Below, in pieces: positions 52,863 through 60,841 of a stretch of DNA of 64,000 bases (the first letter of the stretch is position 1; each line of letters opens with the position of its first letter). The stretch is taken from contig NZ_AEEB01000022.1 in the NCBI RefSeq assembly GCF_000179775.1, positions 62,001 through 126,000 of the forward strand. Reading direction: 5' to 3'. A program made the translations under genes and the position numbers. Below the pieces are notes generated by a model. The model was not told the DNA's origin. It searched no databases and saw only the letters and a list, made by a program, of their open reading frames with translations. Origin of the DNA: Ahrensia sp. R2A130 (lineage in GTDB: Bacteria > Pseudomonadota > Alphaproteobacteria > Rhizobiales > Rhizobiaceae).

Positions 52863-53423
52863 TCAATGGCCTCCATGTCCACCGGCATAGCCACGCAACT
52901 GCGCGTAGCGGGCCTTCTGTGTCTCGTTCAACACAGGCGTTACCTCCAAATGGGTCGCCAGATGGACAGACCTGAGTTGCGCGCGAACCTGTTCGGTGCG
53001 GGAGAGCAGATCGTCCAGCGAAGCACGGTCGATGGTGTTCTCGCGAAATGCCGTATCCAATGCCAGTTCTGCATCAATTAACGCAGCACCCAACTGCTTG
53101 GCGCGCACTTGCATGGCGGCAAAGGCGGCATCGATGCTCTGCCGCTGACTTGTAGTCAGGTCCAGCTTGTCGGCAAATTCGATGATGTGGGCGGGTCCGG
53201 GATAACCGTTAAACTCCGCAGGTTTCGCAAGCCCCCAACCCGCACCGGCGCGAAGCTGCTCTATGTCCTTGGACGACAGGCTCGTCACCGCCCGCTCCTG
53301 TTGCCCCGCATAGGGAGCGGAGGACTTGGCTGCATGGCGCAAAATTTCGGGTCCGTAGAAACCAGCGGCCCCGCCGATGGCAAGACAGACAGCGGCAGTC
53401 AGTGCGATCGCGATCTTCATCAC
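52863..53423 (-). CDS. Spy/CpxP-like periplasmic protein inside the formate dehydrogenase operon
   Basis: A 186-residue predicted periplasmic protein: residues 1-22 form a signal anchor (KIAIALTAAVCLAIGGAAG), and the rest is helical with a LTTSQRQSIDAAFAAMQVRAKQLGAALIDAELALDTAF stretch (about 92-130), like the LTxxQ family of metal-sensing and chaperone proteins (Spy, CpxP, ZraP). The tail GYAGGHGGH is histidine-rich and could bind metal. It overlaps the FdsGB stop by 4 bp (53420-53423) and sits 1 bp before fdsA, so it is co-translated with the enzyme subunits. Since the enzyme is cytosolic, the reason is unclear. Confidence 0.75.
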   Translation of the reverse strand: MMKIAIALTAAVCLAIGGAAGFYGPEILRHAAKSSAPYAGQQERAVTSLSSKDIEQLRAGAGWGLAKPAEFNGYPGPAHIIEFADKLDLTTSQRQSIDAAFAAMQVRAKQLGAALIDAELALDTAFRENTIDRASLDDLLSRTEQVRAQLRSVHLATHLEVTPVLNETQKARYAQLRGYAGGHGGH

Positions 53424-55132
53424 AAATCCTTCCGGAAATGGGTGAGCAAGTGGTTCACAGGGTTGGGTGCAGCTTGGCCGAGGCCGCAGATGGAAGCGTC
53501 GCGCATGACGTCTTCGAGATCGCGGATTGCGGTCTCGTCCAACGCATCACCCCCATTTGACGAAGCGCGCAACAGCTTGCCCATTTTTTCGGTTCCGCCA
53601 CGGCATGGTGTGCATTGGCCACAGGACTCGTGGGTGAAGAAGTCAATGAGATTGAGCGTTGCATCTTTCATGGAGTCCGCGTCTGAAAACACGACAACCG
53701 CATGCGAGCCGACAAAGGCACCAAGCGTGGCGAGTTCACCACCGAAATCCAGTGGCACATCGCCCTTATCTGCTGGCAGAATTCCGCCGGACGCCCCACC
53801 CGGCAGGTAGGCTTTGAAGGTCTGGACTGACCCATCTTCTTTGGCAGCCATGCCGCCGCACATCTCGATCAATTCGTTGACCGTGGAACCGGCAGGCGCT
53901 TTCACCACGCCGGGGTTCGCAACGCGACCGGAGACGGAATAGCTGCGCATGCCGGGATGGTCGGGCTTGCCCTGGCTAGTAAACCATTCGACGCCGTTCG
54001 CCAGAATTTCCGGCACCCAATACAGCGTCTCGACATTGTTGTTCAGCGTCGGGCGACCGAACAGGCCCGCTTCGGCGATGTAAGGTGGGCGATGGCGCGG
54101 CAGGCCGCGTTTGCCTTCGATGCTTTCCAGCATCGCGCTCTCTTCGCCGCAAATATACGCACCCGCACCGCGCCGCATTTCGATGAAACCGGGGGGGGCC
54201 AAGCCAGCCGCTTCGATGTCGGCGATGCACTCGGCCATGACTTTGATCGCGGCGGGATATTCGTCGCGCATGTAGAGATAGATGCGCTCGGCCTCGACGC
54301 AGTGTGCACCGATGAGCGCGCCCTCGAACATCGCGTGGGGATTCCGCTCCATGTAGAAACGGTCCTTGAACGTGCCGGGTTCGCCTTCATCCGCGTTGAT
54401 GGTCATCAGGCGCGGGCCTTCATAGCCGCGCACGAAACCCCATTTTTTGCCGGTGGGAAAACCCGCACCGCCCATGCCGCGCAGTGATGCGTCGGACAGG
54501 GTTTCGATCACAGCGTCAGCATTCGTGCCACCATCGCGCAGCTTTTCATATTGCCCGTAGCCACCTTCAGCGCGGTAGGCGGCGAGGTCTTTATAGTCGG
54601 GTGTGAGGACGCCGATCTCACCGCTTTCGACCATCGCAAGTAATCCATCGACTGTGGCGTTGCCAACCTCACGGTCACCGATACGGGCGGCGGGAGCGAC
54701 ATCGCATGCGCCCATGCACGGGGCGTGGACCACACGAACGGCGTTGCGGTCGATACCGGTTTCGAGACCAGCATGAAGCGCTTCAGCGCCCATCATCATA
54801 CAGGTGATGGAATCGCACACTCGAATGGTGAGCGGCGCGGGCTCGGGCTCACCCTCCTTCACCACATCGAAATGATCGTAGAAAGAGGCGACCTCATAGA
54901 CTTCCACCTGCGATAGACGCATCTCTTCGGCCAGCGCACGGATGTGGGCTGCGGACAGGCATTTATACTCATCCTGAATGAGGTGCAGATATTCGATCAG
55001 ATGGTCGCGTTGGATTTTACGGTCGCCCAGCAGCGCGCGAACATTGGCCAATGCACCATCGTCCAACTGGCGGCCTTTCGGCAGCGCCGGATTGCGGCGT
55101 TTGGATCTACCTTGATCGGGGCGGTCGAGCAT
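53420..55132 (-). CDS. fdsB: Fused gamma-beta formate dehydrogenase subunit (FdsG-FdsB)
   Basis: A 570-residue fusion of the two electron-transfer subunits. Residues about 15-165 are FdsG/NuoE-like (YKCLSAAHIRALAE, VYEVASFYDHFD, VCDSITC, PCMGACDVAP: four [2Fe-2S] cysteines). From about 215 on it is FdsB/NuoF-like: RGMGGAGFPTGKKWGF and NADEGEPGTFKDR bind FMN and NAD, GAGAYICGEESAMLESIEGKRG follows, and ESCGQCTPCRGG with a later Cys in ICGLGQ holds the [4Fe-4S] cluster. It passes electrons from FdsA to NAD. GGAGGGAACCCC before the ATG at 55132 is a strong ribosome site; a start at 55225 is unlikely. Confidence 0.93.
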   Translation of the reverse strand: MLDRPDQGRSKRRNPALPKGRQLDDGALANVRALLGDRKIQRDHLIEYLHLIQDEYKCLSAAHIRALAEEMRLSQVEVYEVASFYDHFDVVKEGEPEPAPLTIRVCDSITCMMMGAEALHAGLETGIDRNAVRVVHAPCMGACDVAPAARIGDREVGNATVDGLLAMVESGEIGVLTPDYKDLAAYRAEGGYGQYEKLRDGGTNADAVIETLSDASLRGMGGAGFPTGKKWGFVRGYEGPRLMTINADEGEPGTFKDRFYMERNPHAMFEGALIGAHCVEAERIYLYMRDEYPAAIKVMAECIADIEAAGLAPPGFIEMRRGAGAYICGEESAMLESIEGKRGLPRHRPPYIAEAGLFGRPTLNNNVETLYWVPEILANGVEWFTSQGKPDHPGMRSYSVSGRVANPGVVKAPAGSTVNELIEMCGGMAAKEDGSVQTFKAYLPGGASGGILPADKGDVPLDFGGELATLGAFVGSHAVVVFSDADSMKDATLNLIDFFTHESCGQCTPCRGGTEKMGKLLRASSNGGDALDETAIRDLEDVMRDASICGLGQAAPNPVNHLLTHFRKDL

Positions 55133-55337
55133 GGGGTTCCCTCCGGCGCGACCTGTGCGGGGCCGCAAATGCATGTGCTGAGATTTGGTGACACGCTGTC
55201 CGAATGCGTGGACTGGGGCGTCCACCGGCTCAACGGTCGGCCGGGAACCCTGTCCGGCAAATCGACATTAGCAAATGCGTGCGGCGATGCAATTCAAATG
55301 ACGACCAACAGTCGTCGCACCGGCGAGCCAGTTCGGC

Positions 55338-56375
55338 CTAACGGGAATTAGCCGCTAGGCGTGCATCCACGGTGGCAACGGTGTCGTCGATCAACGACGT
55401 GTCGATGCCCAGCCCACGCGCAACGGTTTGGACGAGCCGGTCCACGCGTTCGATGTTCGTCGCACCGCCACCAATGGCGCGGGCCGCAGATGACGGCTTG
55501 AGCAACTGCTCAGCAGCCTTGGCGTATTTTTCAAACGGCACACTATCAGCCGCGTCGCCACCGAGCTTTTGAACCACGCCATCAACCCATGCGTAGATAG
55601 CGCGGGAACGTTCGAGGTCACCATGAACGGCATCACGGATGGCCTGCTCGCCATCGGCCTGAACGCATCGGTAATTGCCTGTGAGCAACATCGACCATTT
55701 GGCCAGTGGCACGTGGAGAGAATCGAACACGCGCAACTTCACCGGCACGTCGTTGCCATCCAGCGTTACGGCAGCGATATCAGTTTCCAACTGACGCAGC
55801 ATCGTGTTGTGAGCGTCATGGGCAAAGGTTGCCGCCTTGAAGTTGGTGGGCAGGCCGACATGAAGAACATTTGCGCCCTCTTCCGGCGGGCGAAACGCCT
55901 GCGGGTCCGGGCTGCACAGGCTCACCAGGCCGGGTTCGAAGGCTTCCCATACTGCGGGGGCGGTGTAGCAAGCTGTGAGATCGACATCGGTCAGAGCTTC
56001 AATGCGCTTCAAATACGGCATTGGCGGCATGTTCATGATCGACAGGCATGGCTTTTTAGCAGCCGCTATGCGGCCCATCAGGTCGGCGACAGCACCAGCA
56101 CCGTATTGCGGCTCCTGCATGGCCATCGCCACGAGATCGTAGTCTTCGGCATTCACATTTTCCGGCGTGATCGCACGAACCTTACCCGCTAGGCCTTTGG
56201 ACGAAATCGAGCGATGCTCGTCTTCATCGCGCAGTTTGATACGGACGACCGTACCCTCATCATTCATCAGCTTGGCTGTGGCTTCACGGCAGACAAGATC
56301 GACGTCATGGCCCGCCATGGCGAGTTTCGTACCCAGAAGTGAGCCGTAGGATGCGCCGAGGATGAGGATTTGCAT
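55338..56375 (-). CDS. Ketopantoate reductase-like (ApbA/PanE family) protein
   Basis: A 345-residue NAD(P)-dependent reductase-like protein. It starts QILILGASYGSLLGTKLAMAGHDVDLVCR, a Rossmann motif with Ser in the usual GxGxxG positions (GASYGS), and continues with an ApbA-like C-terminal helical domain containing KWSMLLTGNYRC, which replaces the usual KL..N motif. It is longer than PanE (about 300), so opine dehydrogenase-like or other 2-keto acid reductions are also possible. The ATG at 56375 is chosen over 56438. It points away from luxI-like gene and is codirectional with fds, 205 bp upstream of it; that gap holds no recognisable terminator. Confidence 0.72.
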   Translation of the reverse strand: MQILILGASYGSLLGTKLAMAGHDVDLVCREATAKLMNDEGTVVRIKLRDEDEHRSISSKGLAGKVRAITPENVNAEDYDLVAMAMQEPQYGAGAVADLMGRIAAAKKPCLSIMNMPPMPYLKRIEALTDVDLTACYTAPAVWEAFEPGLVSLCSPDPQAFRPPEEGANVLHVGLPTNFKAATFAHDAHNTMLRQLETDIAAVTLDGNDVPVKLRVFDSLHVPLAKWSMLLTGNYRCVQADGEQAIRDAVHGDLERSRAIYAWVDGVVQKLGGDAADSVPFEKYAKAAEQLLKPSSAARAIGGGATNIERVDRLVQTVARGLGIDTSLIDDTVATVDARLAANSR

Positions 56376-56787
56376 GTGCGGTAGCCTTGCAGACGGGAAG
56401 CGGTGGCATCTCCTAGCGAAGCCTGCGCGGCGATGCAAAATTTGTCATCGTCAGGGAAATAGATCGGCTGGGAGCTATCATATGCGAAACTCTCCTCGCA
56501 CGGGCGGTTGAAGCCGCAATGGTCGAAGGCGAGTTCGCTTTTACCGGCAGATGAAAGGTTCTGCGAGAACGCATCAAAAAAGCGCATAGGGCATCCTGAA
56601 ACAATTGTCGTTGCTCCAACCTGCAGCAGGAATCTTGTGCGTTGCGCGAACTCGTTACCCCTTAAATTTCGCTAGGCAATCATGTGACGGTTTACAAACG
56701 CGCAGATCAGAAACCTCCGCCATAAACAGTCTATCGGATACGCAAACTGGCAATTGCGATATCATCCAGTCGGCTAAGGAGTACCCC
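56376..56787. other. 412-bp divergent region upstream of the LuxI-like gene
   Basis: Carries the promoters of the minus-strand reductase gene and the plus-strand LuxI-like gene. A minus-strand open frame (56267-56587) has an AGGATGCC-type ribosome site, but it runs into the reductase gene and is unsupported. GTTG-CTC-CAAC (56610-56620) and GCAATTGC (56750-56757) are minor dyads. The stretch is visibly A/T-richer than its surroundings. No lux box of standard CTG-N10-CAG form was found. Confidence 0.5.
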
Positions 56788-57519
56788 ATGATCGAGTTCC
56801 TCACCCATCATGCATTGGCATCGAACTGGAAAGTTTGGGAGCAATGCCTGGAACTGAGGAAAATGGGTGCGCAGCATCGCGGCACATCGCTTGGACAAAT
56901 GGAACGAACATCTTCGCCGGGCGATTCCAGCGACAATGAGCTGGCAGTTCATGTGGTTCAGTGGTACGATGGCGGGGAAATCATCGGCTATGCCAGAATG
57001 TACCCCCGCCCTAATCGAGGAAATTTCAATTCCTCACGTCCCAGCATGCGGATGGAGCTGGAGCGGGTATGTTTCGCGTCAGCTTTCGATGCTTCCGCAA
57101 CACCACCGTGCGATGACCTACGCAAGCTTATCACAGCATGCATAGGTTACGCCCGGTCTCATGATTATGATGTCATCAGCGGGTATGGCGAAGCTGATGG
57201 CGTGGCAGCATTGAGCGACTTAGGCATCGTAGTACAGACGACCGACACAGGCATTACTGACGGTATCGACGACAGCACGCGAACGCTCTACCGCTACGAC
57301 CTTATCGCAGATGACAAAAACAGCCGTGTCCTGTCATATCCGGCCAACGAGGATGCTAAAGCGCAGCTCGAAACGCAGCGTAACCGGTCTGCATGGCAGG
57401 CCAGAAGCACAGGCGATGGCCACGATGTGCTGGAAGAGCTGGAAGCGATGTTTGGCGTGGACATGACCGCATGCCGCAAGACCTTCGAAAGCGAAAACCT
57501 CACCTTGGAAGCTGTCTAG
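56788..57519 (+). CDS. LuxI-like autoinducer synthase candidate
   Basis: A 243-residue GNAT-fold protein resembling acyl-homoserine-lactone synthases. Matches to conserved LuxI positions are Arg24 in LELRKMG, Asp49 before the VHVVQWYDGGEIIGYARMYP core (residues 54-73, with Arg70), and MELERV (Glu90, Arg93) in place of the ELSRF motif. Trp34 and one of the two acidic residues are not obvious, and the C-terminal 80 residues are extra to LuxI. The tail-to-tail LuxR gene supports a signalling role. AAGGAGTACCCC before the ATG at 56788 is excellent. It could instead be a GNAT acyltransferase with another product. Confidence 0.6.
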   Translation: MIEFLTHHALASNWKVWEQCLELRKMGAQHRGTSLGQMERTSSPGDSSDNELAVHVVQWYDGGEIIGYARMYPRPNRGNFNSSRPSMRMELERVCFASAFDASATPPCDDLRKLITACIGYARSHDYDVISGYGEADGVAALSDLGIVVQTTDTGITDGIDDSTRTLYRYDLIADDKNSRVLSYPANEDAKAQLETQRNRSAWQARSTGDGHDVLEELEAMFGVDMTACRKTFESENLTLEAV

Positions 57520-58238
57520 CTGAGAAGCCCCAAGCGCAATGCTTTCGCAACCGCGTGAACGCGGTTTACCGCTTCCAGTTTCTTGCATGCGAGCGCAAGG
57601 TAATGCGTCACGGTATGATCCGATAATTCAAGATCACGGGCGGTTTCCTTAGACGTCTTACCCAAAGCAGCATGAGACAGACAATCCATCTCACGACCTG
57701 AAAGCGACGGCATTTCGGAGCGGGTAACCGAGGTGGCCGAAATCTGCACGAGGTGGTCGTACAGATAATTCGACAGCAAATGCAGCATGGCACCATCATC
57801 AGGGTTCAGGACGAGTTCATTGCCGGAAAAGACAAGGCCACCACGATTGCCCTTACCATCATTAACCGGACAACACGCGCCATATTTCATATCGAAATCG
57901 TTGAACAGTTCACGCGCCAACGCTGCGCTTTCAGGCGCACGCTCCTGCAACATTGTATCCATATCATAGGTCATCACCCGATTGCCCGTCTCAAAATGCC
58001 CTAGAACTGGCGAGGCTTTGGACAGACCGTTTTCATCATAAACGGCAATAAGTTCGGGGTCCCAATTGTTGACGACGCCAAGGTCCGAGATCGCGCTGGT
58101 TTGCTTGTCGAGCGTCAAGATGGAGAATCGGCTAGCACCAAAGTCGTTGCCTAAACGGCGCGCATATCGAAACACATCATAGGCTGTCTCAAGGCGGGAT
58201 ATCTCATCAACATAATCAGTCAGTTTATTGGCGAGCAT
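57516..58238 (-). CDS. LuxR-type regulator with autoinducer-binding domain
   Basis: A 240-residue DNA-binding regulator. Residues about 15-165 fit the autoinducer-binding domain (RFSILTLDKQTSAISDL, NNWDPELIAVYDENG, then ASPVLGH), and the last 65 are the LuxR helix-turn-helix: LSGREMDCLSHAALGKTSKETARDLELSDHTVTHYL, ending NRVHAVAKAL. The ligand-contacting D-P pair of TraR/LuxR reads S-P here (ASPV), so its ligand may differ from standard acyl-homoserine lactones. The ATG at 58238 is preferred over 58286. The stop shares CTAG with the LuxI-like stop, so the genes converge. A dyad lies upstream at 58281-58299. Confidence 0.85.
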   Translation of the reverse strand: MLANKLTDYVDEISRLETAYDVFRYARRLGNDFGASRFSILTLDKQTSAISDLGVVNNWDPELIAVYDENGLSKASPVLGHFETGNRVMTYDMDTMLQERAPESAALARELFNDFDMKYGACCPVNDGKGNRGGLVFSGNELVLNPDDGAMLHLLSNYLYDHLVQISATSVTRSEMPSLSGREMDCLSHAALGKTSKETARDLELSDHTVTHYLALACKKLEAVNRVHAVAKALRLGLLS

Positions 58239-58280
58239 GGTGTTTCGACCTTCCAATGAAAAGGTTTTACCCGCCCGGTA

Positions 58281-58299
58281 ATACAACTTTTAGTTGCAT
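58281..58299. promoter_or_regulatory. Dyad upstream of the luxR-type gene, possible autoregulatory site
   Basis: ATACAACT-TTT-AGTTGCAT has 8-bp arms with one mismatch, 43-61 bp upstream of the minus-strand start. Its length and symmetry resemble LuxR-type operators, although the sequence is not a standard lux box. Two further dyads, ACCTTT-ATC-AAAGGT (58328-58342) and a bulged TTCCCAC...GTGGGGAA (about 58351-58372), lie between it and the divergent PAS gene. Confidence 0.45.
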
Positions 58300-58442
58300 A
58301 TTTAGTCTTACCAACTCGTTAACAGCCACCTTTATCAAAGGTTAAGCGGCTTCCCACCGATTGTGGGGAATTGCGGAATTGGGCCTGCGCGTCAGATTGA
58401 GAGCAAGACGAAAAGATCATTTAACGAACAGGAATGCCCGCC

Positions 58443-58937
58443 ATGCAAAGTGTCGCCGACGTCGAATTTGGCATGGAATCGATCAACGACATCCTCAATC
58501 TCGACTTCCGTGAGCGAGCGCGTAATCCGCAAATGATCGACGACATCGATGTCTCCGGCGCAGAGCTGCTGAACATCCTCTCGGCTTTCGACAATTACGG
58601 AATGTGGCGGCTTGATATTGAAACGTCACAGGTCTCGTGGAGCGAAGACGTTTTCCGTATCCACGAACTGCCCCAGGTAGATGGGCCTGTAGATCTTGAA
58701 GCGGCAATTTCCCGCTACCACCCCGAAGACCAGCAGTACCTTCCGCAGGTCATTGAAGAGGCCATTACACGCAAAAGCGCGTTCCGATTCGTACTTCGGC
58801 TCAAGCGTGCCTACAGCGGATATAAACTTGTGAAATCGACCGGCAAATTTCGCCACAGGCCGGGCTGTGCGCCGGAAATGATCGGCACATTTTCAGAGTT
58901 CCAACCGGCCAACAGAGCGATTGCTTCCATCGGCTAG
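58443..58937 (+). CDS. PAS-domain protein
   Basis: A 164-residue cytosolic protein that consists of an N-terminal helix and one PAS fold (about residues 50-150: YGMWRLDIETSQVSWSEDVFRIHEL near 52-76 and FRFVLRLKRAYSGYKLVKSTGKFRHR near 113-138). No output domain is attached, so it probably acts through a partner or as a single-domain sensor. The ATG at 58443 is chosen because ACAGGA lies 10 bases upstream; the ATG at 58434 abuts that site. It is divergent from luxR-type gene and precedes the PAS/GGDEF/EAL gene by 59 bp, whose own PAS domain is similar in wording (GSWSYDPETEAVQWSSEISAIYG). Confidence 0.78.
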   Translation: MQSVADVEFGMESINDILNLDFRERARNPQMIDDIDVSGAELLNILSAFDNYGMWRLDIETSQVSWSEDVFRIHELPQVDGPVDLEAAISRYHPEDQQYLPQVIEEAITRKSAFRFVLRLKRAYSGYKLVKSTGKFRHRPGCAPEMIGTFSEFQPANRAIASIG

Positions 58938-58996
58938 CGCCCACGCCAACAGCACCGCCTCATAAAGATATCTCAGCTCGGCACGGAGCCAACCCG

Positions 58997-60760
58997 ATGA
59001 CACACGATAAAGACCAGCAGCAAGATCAATTGGCCAACACAGTGGGCGCAATGATGGGGGTCGGTTCTTGGTCCTACGATCCCGAAACGGAAGCGGTGCA
59101 ATGGTCGTCCGAAATATCAGCGATCTACGGCACGAAGCCGGACGAACCAGTCACCCTTGAACTCACGCTGGCGCCCTTTCCTGAAGACGCCAAAGCCGCG
59201 CTGACAACAACGATGGAACGCGCGATTGCTGAAAACCGGCGCTACGAACTCATTTTGCCTTTTGATGTGCAGGGCAAGCGCAAATGGGTGCGTTCCGTTG
59301 GTTGTCCGGAGTGCCGAGATGGCGAGAATTTGCAGCTGTTTGGGACGTTGGAGGACGTAACAGAGACGGTGCTTCAGCAGCGCCAGGTTGAACGAAAAGC
59401 CTACCATGACCCGCTCACCGGCCTGCCCAACGAACATGGTATGAACCGCAAACTTAAGCACTTCATTGATGAGCAACAGGCGTGCGACGGGCAGCCAAAA
59501 ACACAAATTGTGTGCGTTCTGGAATTGCTTATCGCACCGGGAACATCACCAAACGAGATCGACACGATCCAGCGAACGTTTGCCAGCGCAATTCGCCAGC
59601 GTGGCGGATTTGCAGCCCGCTTCAATGACGGTCGGTTCATGCTGATTATCGAGGAACCTGAAGGCGTAGATGCTTCAGAAATCGTTCTCCATCACATCAC
59701 GACCCTTTCACGCCTCCGCCGCGCCGACGGCATTGTCATGACCATGCAGATACGCTGCGGCTGGCTACGGCTGGATGGCAACCGGACGAGCACCACTGAC
59801 ATAACGGACGATCTTGAACTGACCCTGCGCACCGCACGCACCCATGCCGGTGCAAGCGTGGTGTCCTACTCACCGGCTTTGAGGGAAAACGAGAAACGAC
59901 GCGCCAAGGTCGCCAAACAGTTTCAGGATGCCTTGGAAAACGGCGAAGTCGTCCCCTACTACCATCCGATCATTTGCCTCGACAGCGGTAAGCTTTCAGG
60001 CTTCGAAGCCTTTGCCCGCTGGAACCATCCCACACGTGGGCTGATCGCGCCAAACCTGTTCATGCAGGTGTTCGACGATTCCGCAATTTGCGTGCGCTTG
60101 TCCCACGTGATCATGGAAAAAATCGCTAACGACATGGCGACGTGGCATCGTCAGGGCCTGCACTTCGGAAGCGTTGGTATCAACGTCACGGCACTTGATC
60201 TGCAACAGGACCAGTTTTCACAACGCACTTTGGCATTGCTGGAAGATCGTGGTCTCTCACCACGCCACCTGATGCTTGAGGTCGGGGAAGCCGTAATGTT
60301 GCAAACGCCCTCTCCCGAAGTAACCGACCACATCAACCGCCTGCGGGAAGCCGGCGTGTTGATCGCGATCGACGACTACGGGACGCATGCGGCATCGCTT
60401 CAGCAACTGAAGAATGTGCCGTGCGACATCATGAAAATCGACCGGTCATTTATCGGCAATATGACCGTGTCCCCCAAGGATCGTTCCATCGTCAGCGCAT
60501 TGATCCAAATGTCCAAGGACTTCGGTTACAGTACGGTGGCACAGGGCATTGAAACCCGCGAAGAAGCTGCACAACTGGCAGCAATGGGTTGTAGCCGTGG
60601 CCAAGGTTTCTTCTACGCCAAGCCCGCGCCCGCAGAAGCGGTGAGCAAAACCATGGTGACCGTTTTCGACCGCACCACGTTGCGTCAGAAAATCGAAGCT
60701 GCGCCAGAGCTCGCACCAAGCCCAAGCGCACGGGACAGGGCGCGCCTTATTTCAGGCTAA
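58997..60760 (+). CDS. PAS-GGDEF-EAL protein with degenerate motifs
   Basis: A 587-residue cytosolic signalling protein. PAS is at about residues 20-120. The GGDEF domain follows (HDPLTGLPN 137-145), but its active-site motif reads RFNDGRF (208-214), so cyclase activity is not expected. The EAL domain begins at EAF (337-339) and keeps N396, E428, D459/D460, K480 and Q536, while the usual AEGVET motif reads AQGIET (Q516), so phosphodiesterase activity may be lost or altered. It may bind c-di-GMP without turning it over. No membrane helix is seen. Its position beside the LuxI/LuxR pair suggests a tie to density sensing, by inference. Confidence 0.88.
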   Translation: MTHDKDQQQDQLANTVGAMMGVGSWSYDPETEAVQWSSEISAIYGTKPDEPVTLELTLAPFPEDAKAALTTTMERAIAENRRYELILPFDVQGKRKWVRSVGCPECRDGENLQLFGTLEDVTETVLQQRQVERKAYHDPLTGLPNEHGMNRKLKHFIDEQQACDGQPKTQIVCVLELLIAPGTSPNEIDTIQRTFASAIRQRGGFAARFNDGRFMLIIEEPEGVDASEIVLHHITTLSRLRRADGIVMTMQIRCGWLRLDGNRTSTTDITDDLELTLRTARTHAGASVVSYSPALRENEKRRAKVAKQFQDALENGEVVPYYHPIICLDSGKLSGFEAFARWNHPTRGLIAPNLFMQVFDDSAICVRLSHVIMEKIANDMATWHRQGLHFGSVGINVTALDLQQDQFSQRTLALLEDRGLSPRHLMLEVGEAVMLQTPSPEVTDHINRLREAGVLIAIDDYGTHAASLQQLKNVPCDIMKIDRSFIGNMTVSPKDRSIVSALIQMSKDFGYSTVAQGIETREEAAQLAAMGCSRGQGFFYAKPAPAEAVSKTMVTVFDRTTLRQKIEAAPELAPSPSARDRARLISG

Positions 60761-60841
60761 GAGCGCCCGGCATTCGTGTGATGGTGCCTGCCCCCATCAT
60801 GGAATATAAAAGCGCTCTGGCACACGCAGCAGAGAGCGAAT

